Shown: positions 37,976-52,510 of the stretch, in pieces
Position numbering within the stretch: position 1 is the first letter of the stretch
Layout: each line of letters opens with the position of its first letter
Assembly: GCA_037013495.1 (NCBI GenBank)
Contig: JAZDXN010000029.1
Coordinates: forward strand, 2,306,501-2,370,500
Direction of reading: 5' to 3'
DNA from: Hippophae tibetana
Lineage: Eukaryota > Streptophyta > Magnoliopsida > Rosales > Elaeagnaceae
DNA: 64,000 nt
The notes under the pieces: generated by a model
Told to the model about the DNA's origin: nothing
The model's database searches: none
Seen by the model: the letters and a program-made list of their open reading frames with translations, nothing else
Translations under genes and position numbers: made by a program

Positions 37976-40900
37976 GGTATCGAAACGACTATTATAATAT
38001 ATCAAATCGAAATTCATATCAAATTACATAATATGTTTTGGTGTCGCTTTGGAAAATTATTTTTGTACCCAAATTATATCGTTTACATAACTTATTGAGT
38101 GTTTAAAGTTTTTGACGCACCATTTTCATTTTACTTAATTCCGGTTTAATTCAATAGAGCTATACCAGAGACATTGGTTCCCACCTAATGTTTTTTATTT
38201 ATATTTTCAATCAGTCACTATTTTTCAAAAAAATAAGAAAAGAGAAAAAGAAAGAGATTTTGTTCACATTATCATAAACAAAAAACATTTGGTAAATATC
38301 AGTTACAACTTTTAACGGAGAAAACTATTGACTCGGGTTTCGAAACGAATATTGTAATATATCAAATCAAAATTCGAATCAAATTACAAAATTTGTTTTA
38401 GTCAAATCTAGGAAAATCATTTTGGTACCCAAATTCCATCGTTTACATCACTTACTAAGTGTTTAATGCTTTTGAGGAACCAATTTCATTTTACTAACTT
38501 CCGAATTAATTCACTAGTGCTATACAGGAGATATTGGTACGACCTAGGGTTATTTATTTATATTTTGAACGAGTCTCTATTTTTCAAAAAAATAAGAAAA
38601 GAGAAAAGAAAAGGGGATGTCGTTCACATTTTGAAAAACAAAACACATTTCTTAAATATGAGTTACAACTTTTAAAGGAGATAACTTTTGACTTCGGTAT
38701 CGAAACGACTATTATAATATATCAAATCGAAATTCGTATAAAATTACAAAATATGTTTTGGTCTCACTTTGGAAAATTATTTTAGTACCCAAATTCCATC
38801 GTTTACATCACTTAGCGAGTGTTTAAAGTTTTTGACGCACCATTTTCATTTTACTTAATTCCGGTTTAATTCAATAGAGCTATACAGGAGATATTGGTGC
38901 CGACCTAATGTTTTTTATTTATATTTTCAATCAGTCACTATTTTTTAAAAAAATAAGAAAAGAGAAAAAGAAAGAGATTTTGTTCACATTTTCAAAAACA
39001 AAACACATTTGTTAAATATGAGTTACAACTTTTAAAGGAGATAACTTTTGACTCCGGTATGGAAACGATTATTATAATATATTAAAGCAAAATTCATATC
39101 AAATTACATAATATGTTTTGGTGTCACTTTGGAAAATTATTTTTGTACCCAAATTATATCGTTTACATCACTTATTGAGTGTTTAAAGTTTTTGACGAAC
39201 CATTTTCATTTTACTTTCAGTTTAATTAAATAGAGCTATACAGTATATATTGGTGCCTTCCTATGTTGTGTATTTATATTTTCCATTAGTTTCTATTTTT
39301 AAAAAAATAAGAAAAGAAAAAATAAAGGGGATGTTGTTCACATTTTCAAAAAGAAAAAATATTTGCTAAATATGAGTTACAACTTTTGAAAGGAGATAAC
39401 TTGACTCAGGTATCGAAACGACTATTATAATATATCAAATCGAAATTCATATCAAATTACATAATATGTTTTGGTGTCGCATTGGAAAATTATTTTTGTA
39501 CCCAAATTATATCGTTTACATAACTTATTGAGTGTTTAAAGTTTTTTACGCACCATTTTCATTTTACTTAATTCCGGTTTAATTCAATAGAGCTATACTA
39601 GAGACATTGGTTCCCACCTAATGTTTTTTATTTATATTTTCAATCAGTCACTATTTTTCAAAAAAATAAGAAAAGAGAAAAAGAAAGAGATTTTGTTCAC
39701 ATTATCATAAACAAAAAACATTTGGTAAATATCAGTTACAACTTTTAACGGAGAAAACTATTGACTCGGGTTTCGAAACGAATATTGTACTATATCAAAT
39801 CAAAATTCGTATCAAATTACAAAATTTGTTTTAGTCTCATCTAGGAAAATCATTTTGGTACCCAAATTCCATCGTTTACATCACTTACTGAGTGTTTAAT
39901 ACTTTTGAGGAACCAGTTTCATTTTACTAACTTCCGAATTAATTCACTAGTGCTATACAAGAGATATTGGTACCGACCTAGGGTTATTTATTTATATTTT
40001 GAACGAGTCTCTATTTTTCAAAAAAATAAGAAAAGAGAAAAGAAAAGGGGATGTTGTTCACATTTTCAAAAACAAAACACGTTTGTTAAATATGAGTTAC
40101 ATCTTTTAAAGTAGATAACTTTTGACTTCGGTATCGAAATGACTATTATAATATATCAAATAAAAATTCATATCAAATTACATAATATGTTTTGGTGTCG
40201 CTTTGGAAAATTATTTTTGTACCCAAATTATATCGTTTACATAACTTATTGAGTGTTTAAAGTTTTTGACGCACCATTTTCATTTTACTTAATTCCGGTT
40301 TAATTCAATAGAGCTATACAGGAGATATTGGTGCCGACCTAATGTTTTTTATTTATATTTTCAATCAGTCACTATTTTTCAAAAAAATAAGAAAAGAGAA
40401 AAAGAAAGAGATTTTGTTCTCATTATCATAAACAAAAAACATTTGGTATTTATCAGTTACAAATTTTAACGGAGAAAACTATTGACTCGGGTTTCGAAAC
40501 GATTATTATAATATATTAAAGCAAAATTCATATCAAATTACATAATATGTTTTGGTGTCACTTTGGAAAATTATTTTTGTACCAAAATTATATCGTTTAC
40601 ATCAGTTATTGAGTGTTTAAAGTTTTTGACGAACCATTTTTATTTTACTTTCAGTTTAATTAAATAGAGCTCTACAGGATATATTGGTGCCTTCCTATGT
40701 TGTGTATTTATATTTTCCATTAGTTTCTATTTTTAAAAAAATAAGAAAAGAAAAAATAAAGGCGATGTTGTTCACATTTTCAAAAAGAAAAAATATTTGT
40801 TAAATATGAGTTACAACTTTTGAAAGGAGATAACTTGACTGAGGTATCGAAACGACTATTAGAATATATCAAATCGAAATTCATATCAAATTACATAATA

Positions 40901-43380
40901 TGTTTTGGTGTCGCATTGGAAAATTATTTTTGTACCCAAATTATATCGTTTACATAACTTATTGAGTGTTTAAAGTTTTTGACGCACCATTTTCATTTTA
41001 CTTAATTCCGGTATAATTCAATAGAGCTATACGAGAGACATTGGTTCCCACCTAATGTTTTTTATTTATATTTTCAATCAGTCAATATTTTTCAAAAAAA
41101 TAAGAAAAGAGAAAAAGAAAGAGATTTTGTTCACATTATCATAAACAAAAAACATTTGGTAAATATCAGTTACAACTTTTAACGGAGAAAACTATTGACT
41201 CGGGTTTCGAAACGAATATTGTAATACATCAAATCAAAATTCGTATCAAATTACAAAATTTGTTTTAGTCTCATCTAGGAAAATCATTTTGGTACCCAAA
41301 TTCCATTGTTTACATCACTTACTAAGTGTTTAATGCTTTTGAGGAACCAGTTTCATTTTACTAACTTCTGAATTAATTCACTAGTGCTATACAAAAGATA
41401 TTGGTACCGACCTAGGGTTATTTATTTATATTTTGAACGAGTCTCTATTTTTCAAAAAATAAGAAAAGAGAAAAGAAAAGGGGATGTCGTTCACATTTAA
41501 AAAAAAAACACATTTCTTAAATATGAGTTACAACTTTTAAAGGAGATACCTTTTGACTTCGGTATCGAAACGAATATTATAATATATCAAATCGAAATTC
41601 GTATAAAATTACAAAATATGTTTTGGTCTCACTTTGGAAAATTATTTTAGTACCCAAATTCCATCGTTTAGATCACTTAGCGAGTGTTTAAAGTTTTTGA
41701 CGCACCATTTTCATTTTACTTAATTCCGGTTTAATTCAATAGAGCTATACAGGAGATATTGGTGCCGACCTAATGTTTTTTATTTATATTTTCAATCAGT
41801 CACTATTTTTCAAAAAAATAAGAAAAGAGAAAAAGAAAGAGATTTTGTTCACATTATCATAAACAAAAAACATTTGGTAAATATCAGTTACAACTTTTAA
41901 CGGAGAAAACTATTGACTCGGGTTTCGAAACGATTATTATAATATATTAAAGCAAAATTCATATCAAATTACATAATATGTTTTGGTGTCACTTTGGAAA
42001 ATTATTTTTGTACCCAAATTATATCGTTTACATCACTTATTGAGTGTTTAAAGTTTTTGACGAACCATTTTCATTTTACTTTCAGTTTAATTAAATAGAG
42101 CTATACAGGATATATTGGTGCCTTCCTATGTTGTGTATTTATATTTTCCATTAGTTTCTATTTTTATAAAAATAAGAAAAGAAAAAATAAAGGGGATGTT
42201 GTTCACATTTTCAAAAAGAAAAAATATTTGTTAAATATGAGTTACAACTTTTGAAAGGAGATAACTTCACTCAGGTATCGAAACGACTATTATAATATAT
42301 CAAATCGAAATTCATATAAAATTACATAATATGTTTTGGTGTCGCTTTGGAAAATTATTTTTGTACCCAAATTATATCGCTTACATAACTTATTGAGTGT
42401 TTAAAGTTTTTGACGCACCATTTTCATTTTACTTAATTCCGGTTTAATTCAATAGAGCTATACCAGAGACATTGGTTCCCACATAATGTTTTTTATTTAT
42501 ATTTTCAATCAGTCACTATTTTTCAAAAAAATAAGAAAAGAGAAAAAGAAAGAGATTTTGTTCACATTATCATAAACAAAAAACATTTGGTAAATATCAG
42601 TTACAACTTTTAACGGAGAAAACTATTGACTCGGGTTTCGAAACGATTATTATAATATATTAAAGCAAAATTCATATCAAATTACATAATATGTTTTGGT
42701 GTCACTTTGGAAAATTATTTTTGTACCCAAATTATATCGTTTACATCACTTATTGAGTGTTTAAAGTTTTTGACGAACCATTTTCATTTTACTTTCAGTT
42801 TAATTAAATAGAGCTATACAGGATATATTGGTGCCTTCCTATGTTGTGTATTTATATTTTCCATTAGTTTCTATTTTTATAAAAATAAGAAAAGAAAAAA
42901 TAAAGGGGATGTTGTTCACATTTTCAAAAAGAAAAAATATTTGTTAAATATGAGTTACAACTTTTGAAAGGAGATAACTTCACTCAGGTATCGAAACGAC
43001 TATTATAATATATCAAATCGAAATTCATATAAAATTACATAATATGTTTTGGTGTCGCTTTGGAAAATTATTTTTGTACCCAAATTATATCGCTTACATA
43101 ACTTATTGAGTGTTTAAAGTTTTTGACGCACCATTTTCATTTTACTTAATTCCGGTTTAATTCAATAGAGCTATACCAGAGACATTGGTTCCCACATAAT
43201 GTTTTTTATTTATATTTTCAATCAGTCACTATTTTTCAAAAAAATAAGAAAAGAGAAAAAGAAAGAGATTTTGTTCACATTATCATAAACAAAAAACATT
43301 TGGTAAATATCAGTTACAACTTTTAACGGAGAAAACTATTGACTCGGGTTTCGAAACGAATATTGTAATATATGAAATCA
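37976..43380 (+). repeat. Family A higher-order repeat, about 1432-bp unit (4 monomers)
   Basis: A marker monomer with an ACTCAGGTATCG- or GAGGTATCG-type core (GGTAT at 37976, 39409, 40843 and 42274) recurs every 1431-1434 bases. A second marker with TTCCGAATTAATTCACTAG or a near variant recurs at about 38465, 39897 and 41331, and again at 44196 (two units on). A third marker, ACTTTCAGTTTAATTA, is found near 39210, 40650 and 42080. Four monomer types therefore repeat in fixed order. Confidence 0.8.
41930..43355 (+). repeat. 713-bp dimer duplicated in tandem
   Basis: Two near-perfect adjacent copies of a two-monomer block start at about 41930 and 42643. They share the rare variants CTATTTTTATAAAAATAAG, AACTTCACTCAGG, ATCGCTTACATAACTT and CCCACATAATG. 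The duplication is very recent and interrupts the 1432-bp periodicity. Confidence 0.85.
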
Positions 43381-45423
43381 AAATTCGTATCAAATTAAAA
43401 AATTTGTTTTAGTCTCATCTAGGAAAATCATTTTGGTACCCAAATTCCATCGTTTACATCACTTACTTAGTGTTTAATGTTTTTGAGGAACCATTTTCAT
43501 TTTACTTACTTACGGTTTAATTGAATAGTGCTATACAATAGATATTTGTGCCGACCTAGTGTTGTTTATTTATATTTTCAATGAGTCTCTATTTTTCAAA
43601 AAAATAAGAAAAGAGAAAAGAAAAGGGGATGTCGTTCACATTTACAAAAACAAAACACATTTCTTAAATATGAGTTACAACTTTTAAAGGAGATAACTTT
43701 TGACTTCGATATCGAAACGACTATTATAATATATCAAATCCAAATTCGTATAAAATTACAAAATATGTTTTGGTCTCACTTTTGAAAATTATTTTAGTAC
43801 CCAAATTCCATCGTGTACATCACTTAGCGAGTGTTTAAAGTTTTTGACGCACCATTTTCATTTTACTTAATTCCGGTTTAATTCAATAGAGCTATACAGG
43901 AGATATAGGTGCCGACCTAATGTTATTTATTTATATTTTCAATCAGTCACTATTTTTCAAAAAAATAAGAAAAGAGAAAAAGAAAGAGATTTTGTTCACA
44001 TTATCATAAACAAAAAACATTTGGTAAATATCAGTTACAACTTTTAACGGAGAAAACTAATGACTCGGGTTTCGAAACGAATATTGTAATATATCAAATC
44101 AAAATTCGTATCAAATTACAAAATTTGTTTTAGTCTCATCTAGGAAAATCATTTTGGTACCCAAATTCCATCGTTTACATCACTTACTTAGTGTTTAATG
44201 TTTTTGAGGATCCAGTTTCATTTTACTAACTTCCGAATTAATTCACTAGTGCTATACAGGAGATATTGGTGCCGACATAGGGTTATTTATTTATATTTTG
44301 AACGAGTCTCTATTTTTCAAAAAAATAAGAAAAGAGAAAAGAAAAAAGGATGTCGTTCACATTTTCAAAAACAAAACACATTTCTTAAATATGAGTTACA
44401 ACTTTTAAAGGAGATAACTTTTGACTTCGATATCGAAACGACTATTATAATATATCATATCAAAATTCGTATAAAATTACAAAATATGTTTTGGTCTCAC
44501 TTTGGAAAATTATTTTAGTACCCATATTCCATCGTTTACATCACTTAGCGAGTGTTTAAAGTTTTTGACGCAGCATTTTCATTTTACTTAATTCCGGTTT
44601 AATTCAATAGAGCTATACAGGAGATATTGGTGCCGAACTAATTTTTTTTATTTATATTTTCAATCAGTCACTATTTTTCAAAAAAATAAGAAAAGAGAAA
44701 AAGACTATAATAGTATATGAAACCGAAGGTCTTATCGATATCCATAATCTTAGCTGACCTGGCTATATAAATTCATTACTTGATCCAAAATTCCATCATT
44801 TACATCACTTATCGATGGTTTAAAGTTTTTATCACATATTTTACATTTTTGGTTTTATTATATAGAGTTGTAATGAAGGTAGATGAGCCGACCAAGTGTA
44901 TGTTTAAAAATAAACTAATAACTAAGAATATAATACAAATAATTTCATGAACCAACTAAAGAAATGAGAAAAGAAAAATAAGAGGAGTGCTACTTTTTAT
45001 TGTTTTCAATAAATTGTTTGAGAAATCGCAGTTGTACCTTGAAACGGTCATAACTTTTGACTCGTGTGTAAAAACGACTATTATAGTATATCAAACCGAA
45101 GGTCCTATCGATATCCATAATCTTAGCTGATCTGGCTATATAAATTCATTACTTGATCCTAAATTCCATCATTTACATCACTTATCGAGGGTTTAAAGTA
45201 TTTATCACATATTTTTCATTTTTGGTTTTATTCTATAGAGTTGTAATGAAGATGGATGAGCCGACCAAGTGTATGTTTAAAAATAAACTAATGACTAAGA
45301 ATATAATACAAATAATTTCATGATACAATTAAAGAAATGAGAAGAGAAAAAGAAGAGGAGTGCTACTTTTTAATGTTTTCCATAACATATTTGAGAAATC
45401 AGAGTTGTACCTTGCAACGGTCA

Positions 45424-47288
45424 TAACTTTTGACTCGTGTGTAAAACCGACTACTATAGTATATCAAACCGAAGGTCGTATCGATATCCATAATCTTAGT
45501 TGACCAGGCTATAGAAATTCATTACTTGATCCTAAATTCCATCATTTACCTCACTTATCGAGGGGTTAAATTTTTTGAAACATATTTTACATTTTTAGTT
45601 TTATTAAATAGAGTTGTAATGATGATAGATGAGTCGACCAAGACTATGTTTAAAAATATTCTAATGAATCTTAATATAATACAAATAATTTCATGATCCA
45701 ACAAAAGAAATGAGAAGAAAAAAAGAAATGGAGTTCTACTTTTTATTTTTTTCAATAACTTATTTGAGAAATCGCAGTTATACCTTGAAACGGTCATAAC
45801 TTTTGACTCGTGTGTAAAAACGACTATTATAGTATATCAAACCGAAGGTCTTATCGATATCCATAATCTTCACTGACCTGGCTATATAAATTCATTACTT
45901 GATCCTAAATTCCATCATTTACATCACTTATCGAGGGTTTAATGTTTTTATCACATATTTTACATTTTTGGTTTTATTCTATAGAGTTGTAATGAAGATG
46001 GATGAGCCGACCAAGTGTATGTTTAAAAATAAACTAATGAATAAGAATATAATACAAATAATTTCATGATCCAACTAAAGAAATGAGAAGCGAAAAAGAA
46101 GAGGAGTGCTACTTTTTATTGTTTTCAATAACTTATTTGAGAAATCGCAGTTGTACCTGGAAACGGTCATAACTTTTGACTCGTGTGTTAAAACGACTAT
46201 TATAGTATATCAAACCGAAGGTCATATCGATATCCATAATCTTAGCTAACCTAGCTATATAAATTCATTACTTGATCCTAAATTCCATCATTTACACCAC
46301 TTATCGAGGGTTTAAATTTTTTATCACATATTTTACATTTTTGGTTTTATTCTATAGAGTTGTAATGAAGATGGATGAGCCGACCAAGTGTATGTTTAAA
46401 AATAAACTAATGACTAAGAATATAATACAAATAATTTCATGATACAATTAAAGAAATGAGAAGAGAAAAAGAAGAGGAGTGCTACTTTTTAATGTTTTCC
46501 ATAACATATTTTAGAAATCGGAGTTGTACCTTGAAACGGTCATAACTTTTGACTCATTTGTTAAAACGACTATAATAGTATATGAAACCAAAGGTCTTAT
46601 CGATATCCATAATCTTAGCTGACCTGGCAATATAAATTCATTACTTGATCCTAAATTCCATCATTTACATCACTTATCGAGGGTTTAAAGTTTTTATCAC
46701 ATATTTTACATTTTTCGTTTTATTCCATAGAGTTGTAATGAAAATGGTTGAGTCGACCAAGTGTATGTATAAAAATAAACTAATGAATAAGAATATAATA
46801 CAAATAATTTCATGATCCAACTAAAGAAATGAGAAGAGAAAAAGAAGAGGAGTGCTACTTTTTATTGTTTTCAATAACTTATTTGAGAAATCGCAGTTGT
46901 ACCTTGAAGCGGTCATAACTTTTGACTCGTGTTTAAAAACGACTATTATAGTATATCAAACCGAAGGTCGTATCGATATCCATTATCTTAGCTAACCTGG
47001 CTATATAAATTCATCACTTGATCCTAAATTCCATCATTTACATCACTTATCGAGGGTTTAAAGTTTTTATCACATATTTTACATTTTTGGTTTTTTTCTA
47101 TAGAGTTGTAATGAAGATGGATGAGCCGACCAAGTGTATGTTTAAAAATAAACTAATAACTAAGAATATAATACAAAGAATTTCATGATCCAACTAAAGA
47201 AATGAGAAAAGAAAAAGAAGAGGAGTGCTACTTTTTATTGTTTTCAATAACTTATTTGAGAAATCGCATTTGTACCTTGAAACGGTCA
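45424..47288 (+). repeat. Family B five-monomer HOR, isolated copy
   Basis: One complete A1-B1-C1-D1-E1 set of 1865 bp. A1 has TTAGTTGACCAGG, GAGGGGTTAAA and AGTCGACCAAGACTATG. B1 has CTTCACTGACC or CTTCGCTGACC, and GAGAAGCG. C1 has CTAACCTAGC, TACACCACTT and GATACAATTAAAG. D1 has ACTATAATAGTATATGAAACC and GGCAATATA. E1 has CGTGTTTAAAAACG, CCATTATCTTAGC and TTCATCACTTG. This copy is more diverged from the others. Confidence 0.8.
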
Positions 47289-50200
47289 TAACTTTTGACT
47301 CGTGTGTAAAAACGACTATTATAGTATATCAAACCGAAGGTCGTATCGATATCCATAATCTTAGTTGACCAAGCTATAGAAATTCATTACTTGATCCTAA
47401 ATTCCATCATTTACCTCACTTATCGAGGGGTTAAAGTTTTTGATACATATTTTACATTTTTAGTTTTATTAAATAGAGTTGTAATGATGATAGATGAGTC
47501 GACCAAGACTATGTTTAAAAATATTCTAATGAATCTTAATATAATACAAATAATTTCATGATCCAACAAAAGAAATGAGAAGAAAAAAAGAAATGGAGTT
47601 CTACTTTTTATTGTTTTCAATAACTTATTTGAGAAATCGCAATTATACCTTGAAACGGTCATAACTTTTGACTCGTGTGTAAAAACGACTATTATAGTAT
47701 ATCAAACCGAAGGTCTTATCGATATCCATAATCTTCGCTGACCTGGCTATATAAATTCATTACTTGATCCTAAATTCCATCATTTACATCACTTATCGAG
47801 GGTTTAAAGTTTTTATCACATATTTTACATTTTTGGTTTTATTGTATAGAGTTGTAATGAAGATGGATGAGCCGACCAAGTGTATGTTTAAAAATAAACT
47901 AATGAATAAGAATATATTACAAACAATTTCATGATCCAACAAAATAAATGAGAAGAGAAAAAGAAGAGGAGTGCTACTTTTTAATGTTTTCCATAACATA
48001 TTTTAGAAATCGGAGTTGTACCTTGAAACGGTCATAACTTTTGACTCATTTGTAAAAACGACTATAATAGTATATGAAACCAAAGGTCTTATCGATATCC
48101 ATAATCTTAGCTGACCTGGCAATATAAATTCATTACTTGATCCTAAATTCCATCATTTACATCATTTATCGAGGGTTTAAAGTTTTTATCACATATTTTA
48201 CATTTTTCGTTTTATTCTATAGAGTTGTAATGAAGATGGTTGAGCCGACCAAGTGTATGTTTAAAAATAAACTAATGAATAAGAATATAATACAAATAAT
48301 TTCATGATCCAACTAAAGAAATGAGAAGAGAAAAAGAAGAGGAGTGCTACTTTTTATTGTTTTCAATAACTTATTTGAGAAATCGCAGTTGTACCTTGAA
48401 GCGGTCATAACTTTTGACTCGTGTTTAAAAACGACTATTATAGTATATCAAACCGAAGGTCGTATCGATATCCATTATCTTAGCTAACCTGGCTATATAA
48501 ATTCATCACTTGATCCTAAATTCCATCATTTACATCACTTATCGAGGGTTTAAAGTTTTTATCACATATTTTACATTTTTGGTTTTATTCTATAGAGTTG
48601 TAATGAAGATGGATGAGCCGACCAAGTGTATGTTTTAAAATAAACTAATAACTAAGAATATAATACAAATAATTTCATGATCCAACTAAAGAAATGAGAA
48701 AAGAAAAAGAAGAGGAGTGCTACTTTTTATTGTTTTCAATAACTTATTTGAGAAATCGCAGTTGTACCTGGAAACGGTCATAACTTTTGACTCGTGTGTA
48801 AAAACGACTATTATAGTATATCAAACCGAAGGTCATATCGATATCCATAATCTTAGCTAACCTAGCTATATAAATTCATTACTTGATCCTAAATTCCATC
48901 ATTTACATCACTTATCGAGGGTTTAAATTTTTTATCACATATTTTACATTTTTGGTTTTATTCTATAGAGTTGTAATGAAGATGGATGAGCCGACCAAGT
49001 GTATGTTTAAAAATAAACTAATGACTAAGAATATAATACAAATAATTTCATGATACAATTAAAGAAATGAGAAGAGAAAAAGAAGAGGAGTGCTACTTTT
49101 TAATGTTTTCCATAACTTATTTGAGAAATCGCAGTTGTACCTTGAAACGGTCATAACTTTTGACTCGTGTGTAAAAACGACTATTATAGTATATCAAACC
49201 GAAGGTCGTATCGATATCCATAATCTTAGTTGACCAGGCTATAGAAATTCATTACTTGATCCTAAATTCCATCATTTACATCACTTATCGAGGGTTTAAA
49301 GTTTTTATCACATATTTTACATTTTTCGTTTTATTCTATAGAGTTGTAATGAAGATGGTTGAGTCGACCAAGTGTATGTTTAAAAATAAACTAATGAATA
49401 AGAATATAATACAAATAATTTCATGATCCAACTAAAGAAATGAGAAGAGAAAAAGAAGAGGAGTGCTACTTTTTATTGTTTACAATAACTTATTTGAGAA
49501 ATCGCAGTTGTACCTTGAAGCGGTCATAACTTTTGACTCGTGTTTAAAAACGACTATTATAGTATATCAAACCGAAGGTCGTATCGATATCCATTATCTT
49601 AGCTAACCTGGCTATATAAATTCATCACTTGATCCTAAATTCCATCATTTACATCACTTATCGAGGGTTTAAAGTTTTTATCACATATTTTACATTTTTC
49701 GTTTTATTCTATAGAGTTGTAATGAAGATGGTTGAGTCGACCAAGTGTATGTTTAAAAATAAACTAATGAATAAGAATATAATACAAATAATTTCATGAT
49801 CCAACTAAAGAAATGAGAAGAGAAAAAGAAGAGGAGTGCTACTTTTTATTGTTTTCAATAACTTATTTGAGAAATCGCAGTTGTACCTTGAAGCGGTCAT
49901 AACTTTTGACTCGTGTTTAAAAACGACTATTATAGTAAATCAAACCGAAGGTCATATCGATATCCACAATCTTAGCTAACCTGGCTATATAAATTCATTA
50001 CTTGATCCTAAATTCCATCATTTACACCACTTATCGAGGGTTTAAATTTTTTATCACATATTTTACATTTTTGGTTTTATTCTATAGAGTTGTAATGAAG
50101 ATGGATGAGCCGACCAAGTGTATGTTTAAAAATAAACTAATGACTAAGAATATAATACAAATAATTTCATGATACAATTAAAGAAATGAGAAGAGAAAAA

Positions 50201-52510
50201 GAAGAGGAGTGCTACTTTTTAATGTTTTCCATAACATATTTTAGAAATCGGAGTTGTACCTTGAAACGGTCATAACTTTTGACTCCTTTGTAAAAATGAC
50301 TATAATAGTATATGAAACCAAAGGTCTTATCGATATCCATAATCTTAGCTGACCTGGCAATATAAATTCATTACTTGATCCTAAATTCCATCATTTACAT
50401 CATTTATCGAGGGTTTAAAGTTTTTATCACATATTTTACATTTTTCGTTTTATTCTATAGAGTTGTAATGAAGATGGTTGAGCCGACCAAGTGTATGTTT
50501 AAAAATAAACTAATGAATAAGAATATAATACAAATAATTTCATGATCCAACTAAAGAAATGAGAAGAGAAAAAGAAGAGGAGTGCTACTTTTTATTGTTT
50601 TCAATAACTTATTTGAGAAATCGCAGTTGTACCTTGAAGCGGTCATAACTTTTGACTCGTGTTTAAAAACGACTATTATAATATATCAAACCGAAGGTCG
50701 TATCGATATCCATTATCTTAGCTAACCTGGCTATATAAATTCATCACTTGATCCTAAATTCCATCATTTACATCACTTATCGAGGGTTTAAAGTTTTTAT
50801 CACATATTTTACATTTTTGGTTTTATTCTATAGAGTTGTAATGAAGATGGATGAGCCGACCAAGTGTATGTTTAAAAATAAACTAATAACTAAGAATATA
50901 ATACAAATAATTTCATGATCCAACTAAAGAAATGAGAAGAGAAAAACAAGAGTAGTGCTACTTTTTATTGTTTTCAATAACTTATTTGAGAAATCGCAGT
51001 TGTACCTTGAAGCGGTCATAACTTTTGACTCGTGTTTAAAAACGACTATTATAGTAAATCAAACCGAAGGTCATATCGATATCCATAATCTTAGCTAACC
51101 TGGCTATATAAATTCATTACTTGATCCTAAATTCCATCATTTACACCACTTATCGAGGGTTTAAATTTTTTATCACATATTTTACATTTTTGGTTTTATT
51201 CTATAGAGTTGTAATGAAGATGGATGAGCCGACCAAGTGTATGTTTAAAAATAAACTAATAACTAAGAATATAATACAAATAATTTCATGATCCAACTAA
51301 AGAAATGAGAAAAGAAAAAGAAGAGGAGTGCTAGTTTTTATTGTTTTCAATAACTTATTTGAGAAATCGCAGTTCTACCTGGAAACGGTCATAACTTTTG
51401 ACTCGTGTGTAAAAACGACTATTATAGTATATCAAACCGAAGGTCATATCGATATCCATAATCTTAGCTAACCTAGCTATATAAATTCATTACTTGATCC
51501 TAAATTCCATCATTTACATCACTTATCGAGGGTTTAAATTTTTTATCACATATTTTACATTTTTGGTTTTATTCTATAGAGTTGTAATGAAGATGGATGA
51601 GCCGACCAAGTGTATGTTTAAAAATAAACTAATGACTAAGAATATAATACAAATAATTTCATGATACAATTAAAGAAATGAGAATAGAAAAAGAAGAGGA
51701 GTTCTACTTTTTAATGTTTTCCATAACATATTTTAGAAATCGGAGTTGTACCTTGAAACGGTCATAACTTTTGACTTGTTTGTAGAAACGACCATAATAG
51801 TATATGAAACCGAAGGTCTTATCGATATCCATAATCTTAGCTGACCTGGCAATATAAATTCATTACTTGATCCTAAATTACATCATTTACATCACTTATC
51901 GAGGGTTTAAAGTTTTTATCACATATTTTACATTTTTCGTTTTATTCTATAGAGTTGTAATGAAGATGGTTGAGCCGACCAAGTGTATGTTTAAAAATAA
52001 ACTAATGAATAAGAATATAATACAAATAATTTCATGATCCAACTAAAGAAATGAGAAGAGAAAAAGAAGAGGAGTGCTACTTTTTATTGTTTTCAATAAC
52101 TTATTTGAGAAATCGCAGTTGTACCTTGAAGCGGTCATAACTTTTGACTCGTGTTTAAAAACGACTATTATAGTATATCAAACCGAAGGTCGTATCGATA
52201 TCCATTATCTTAGCTAACCTGGCTATATAAATTCATCACTTGATCCTAAATTCCATCATTTACATCACTTATCGAGGGTTTAAAGTTTTTATCACATATT
52301 TTACATTTTTGGTTTTTTTCTATAGAGTTGTAATGAAGATGGATGAGCCGACCAAGTGTATGTTTAAAAATAAACTAATAACTAAGAATATAATACAAAG
52401 AATTTCATGATCCAACTAAAGAAATGAGAAAAGAAAAAGAAGAGGAGTGCTACTTTTTATTGTTTTCAATAACTTATTTGAGAAATCGCAGTTGTACCTT
52501 GAAACGGTCA

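Larger units (their letters stand above)
25146..44703 (+). repeat. Satellite family A, right array (about 357-360-bp monomers)
   Basis: About 54-55 further head-to-tail monomers in the same strand and register as the left array, beginning with the second part of the interrupted monomer. The sequence boxes are the same as in the left array. The left two thirds is a patchwork of diverged monomers with segmental duplications. From about 37976 rightward a four-monomer higher-order period appears. The array ends abruptly at 44703 inside the purine tract (GAAAAGAGAAAAAG), where family B begins. Open frames such as 28431-28658, 31311-31538 and 38534-38785 recur at fixed monomer positions and are not genes. 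Confidence 0.95.
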
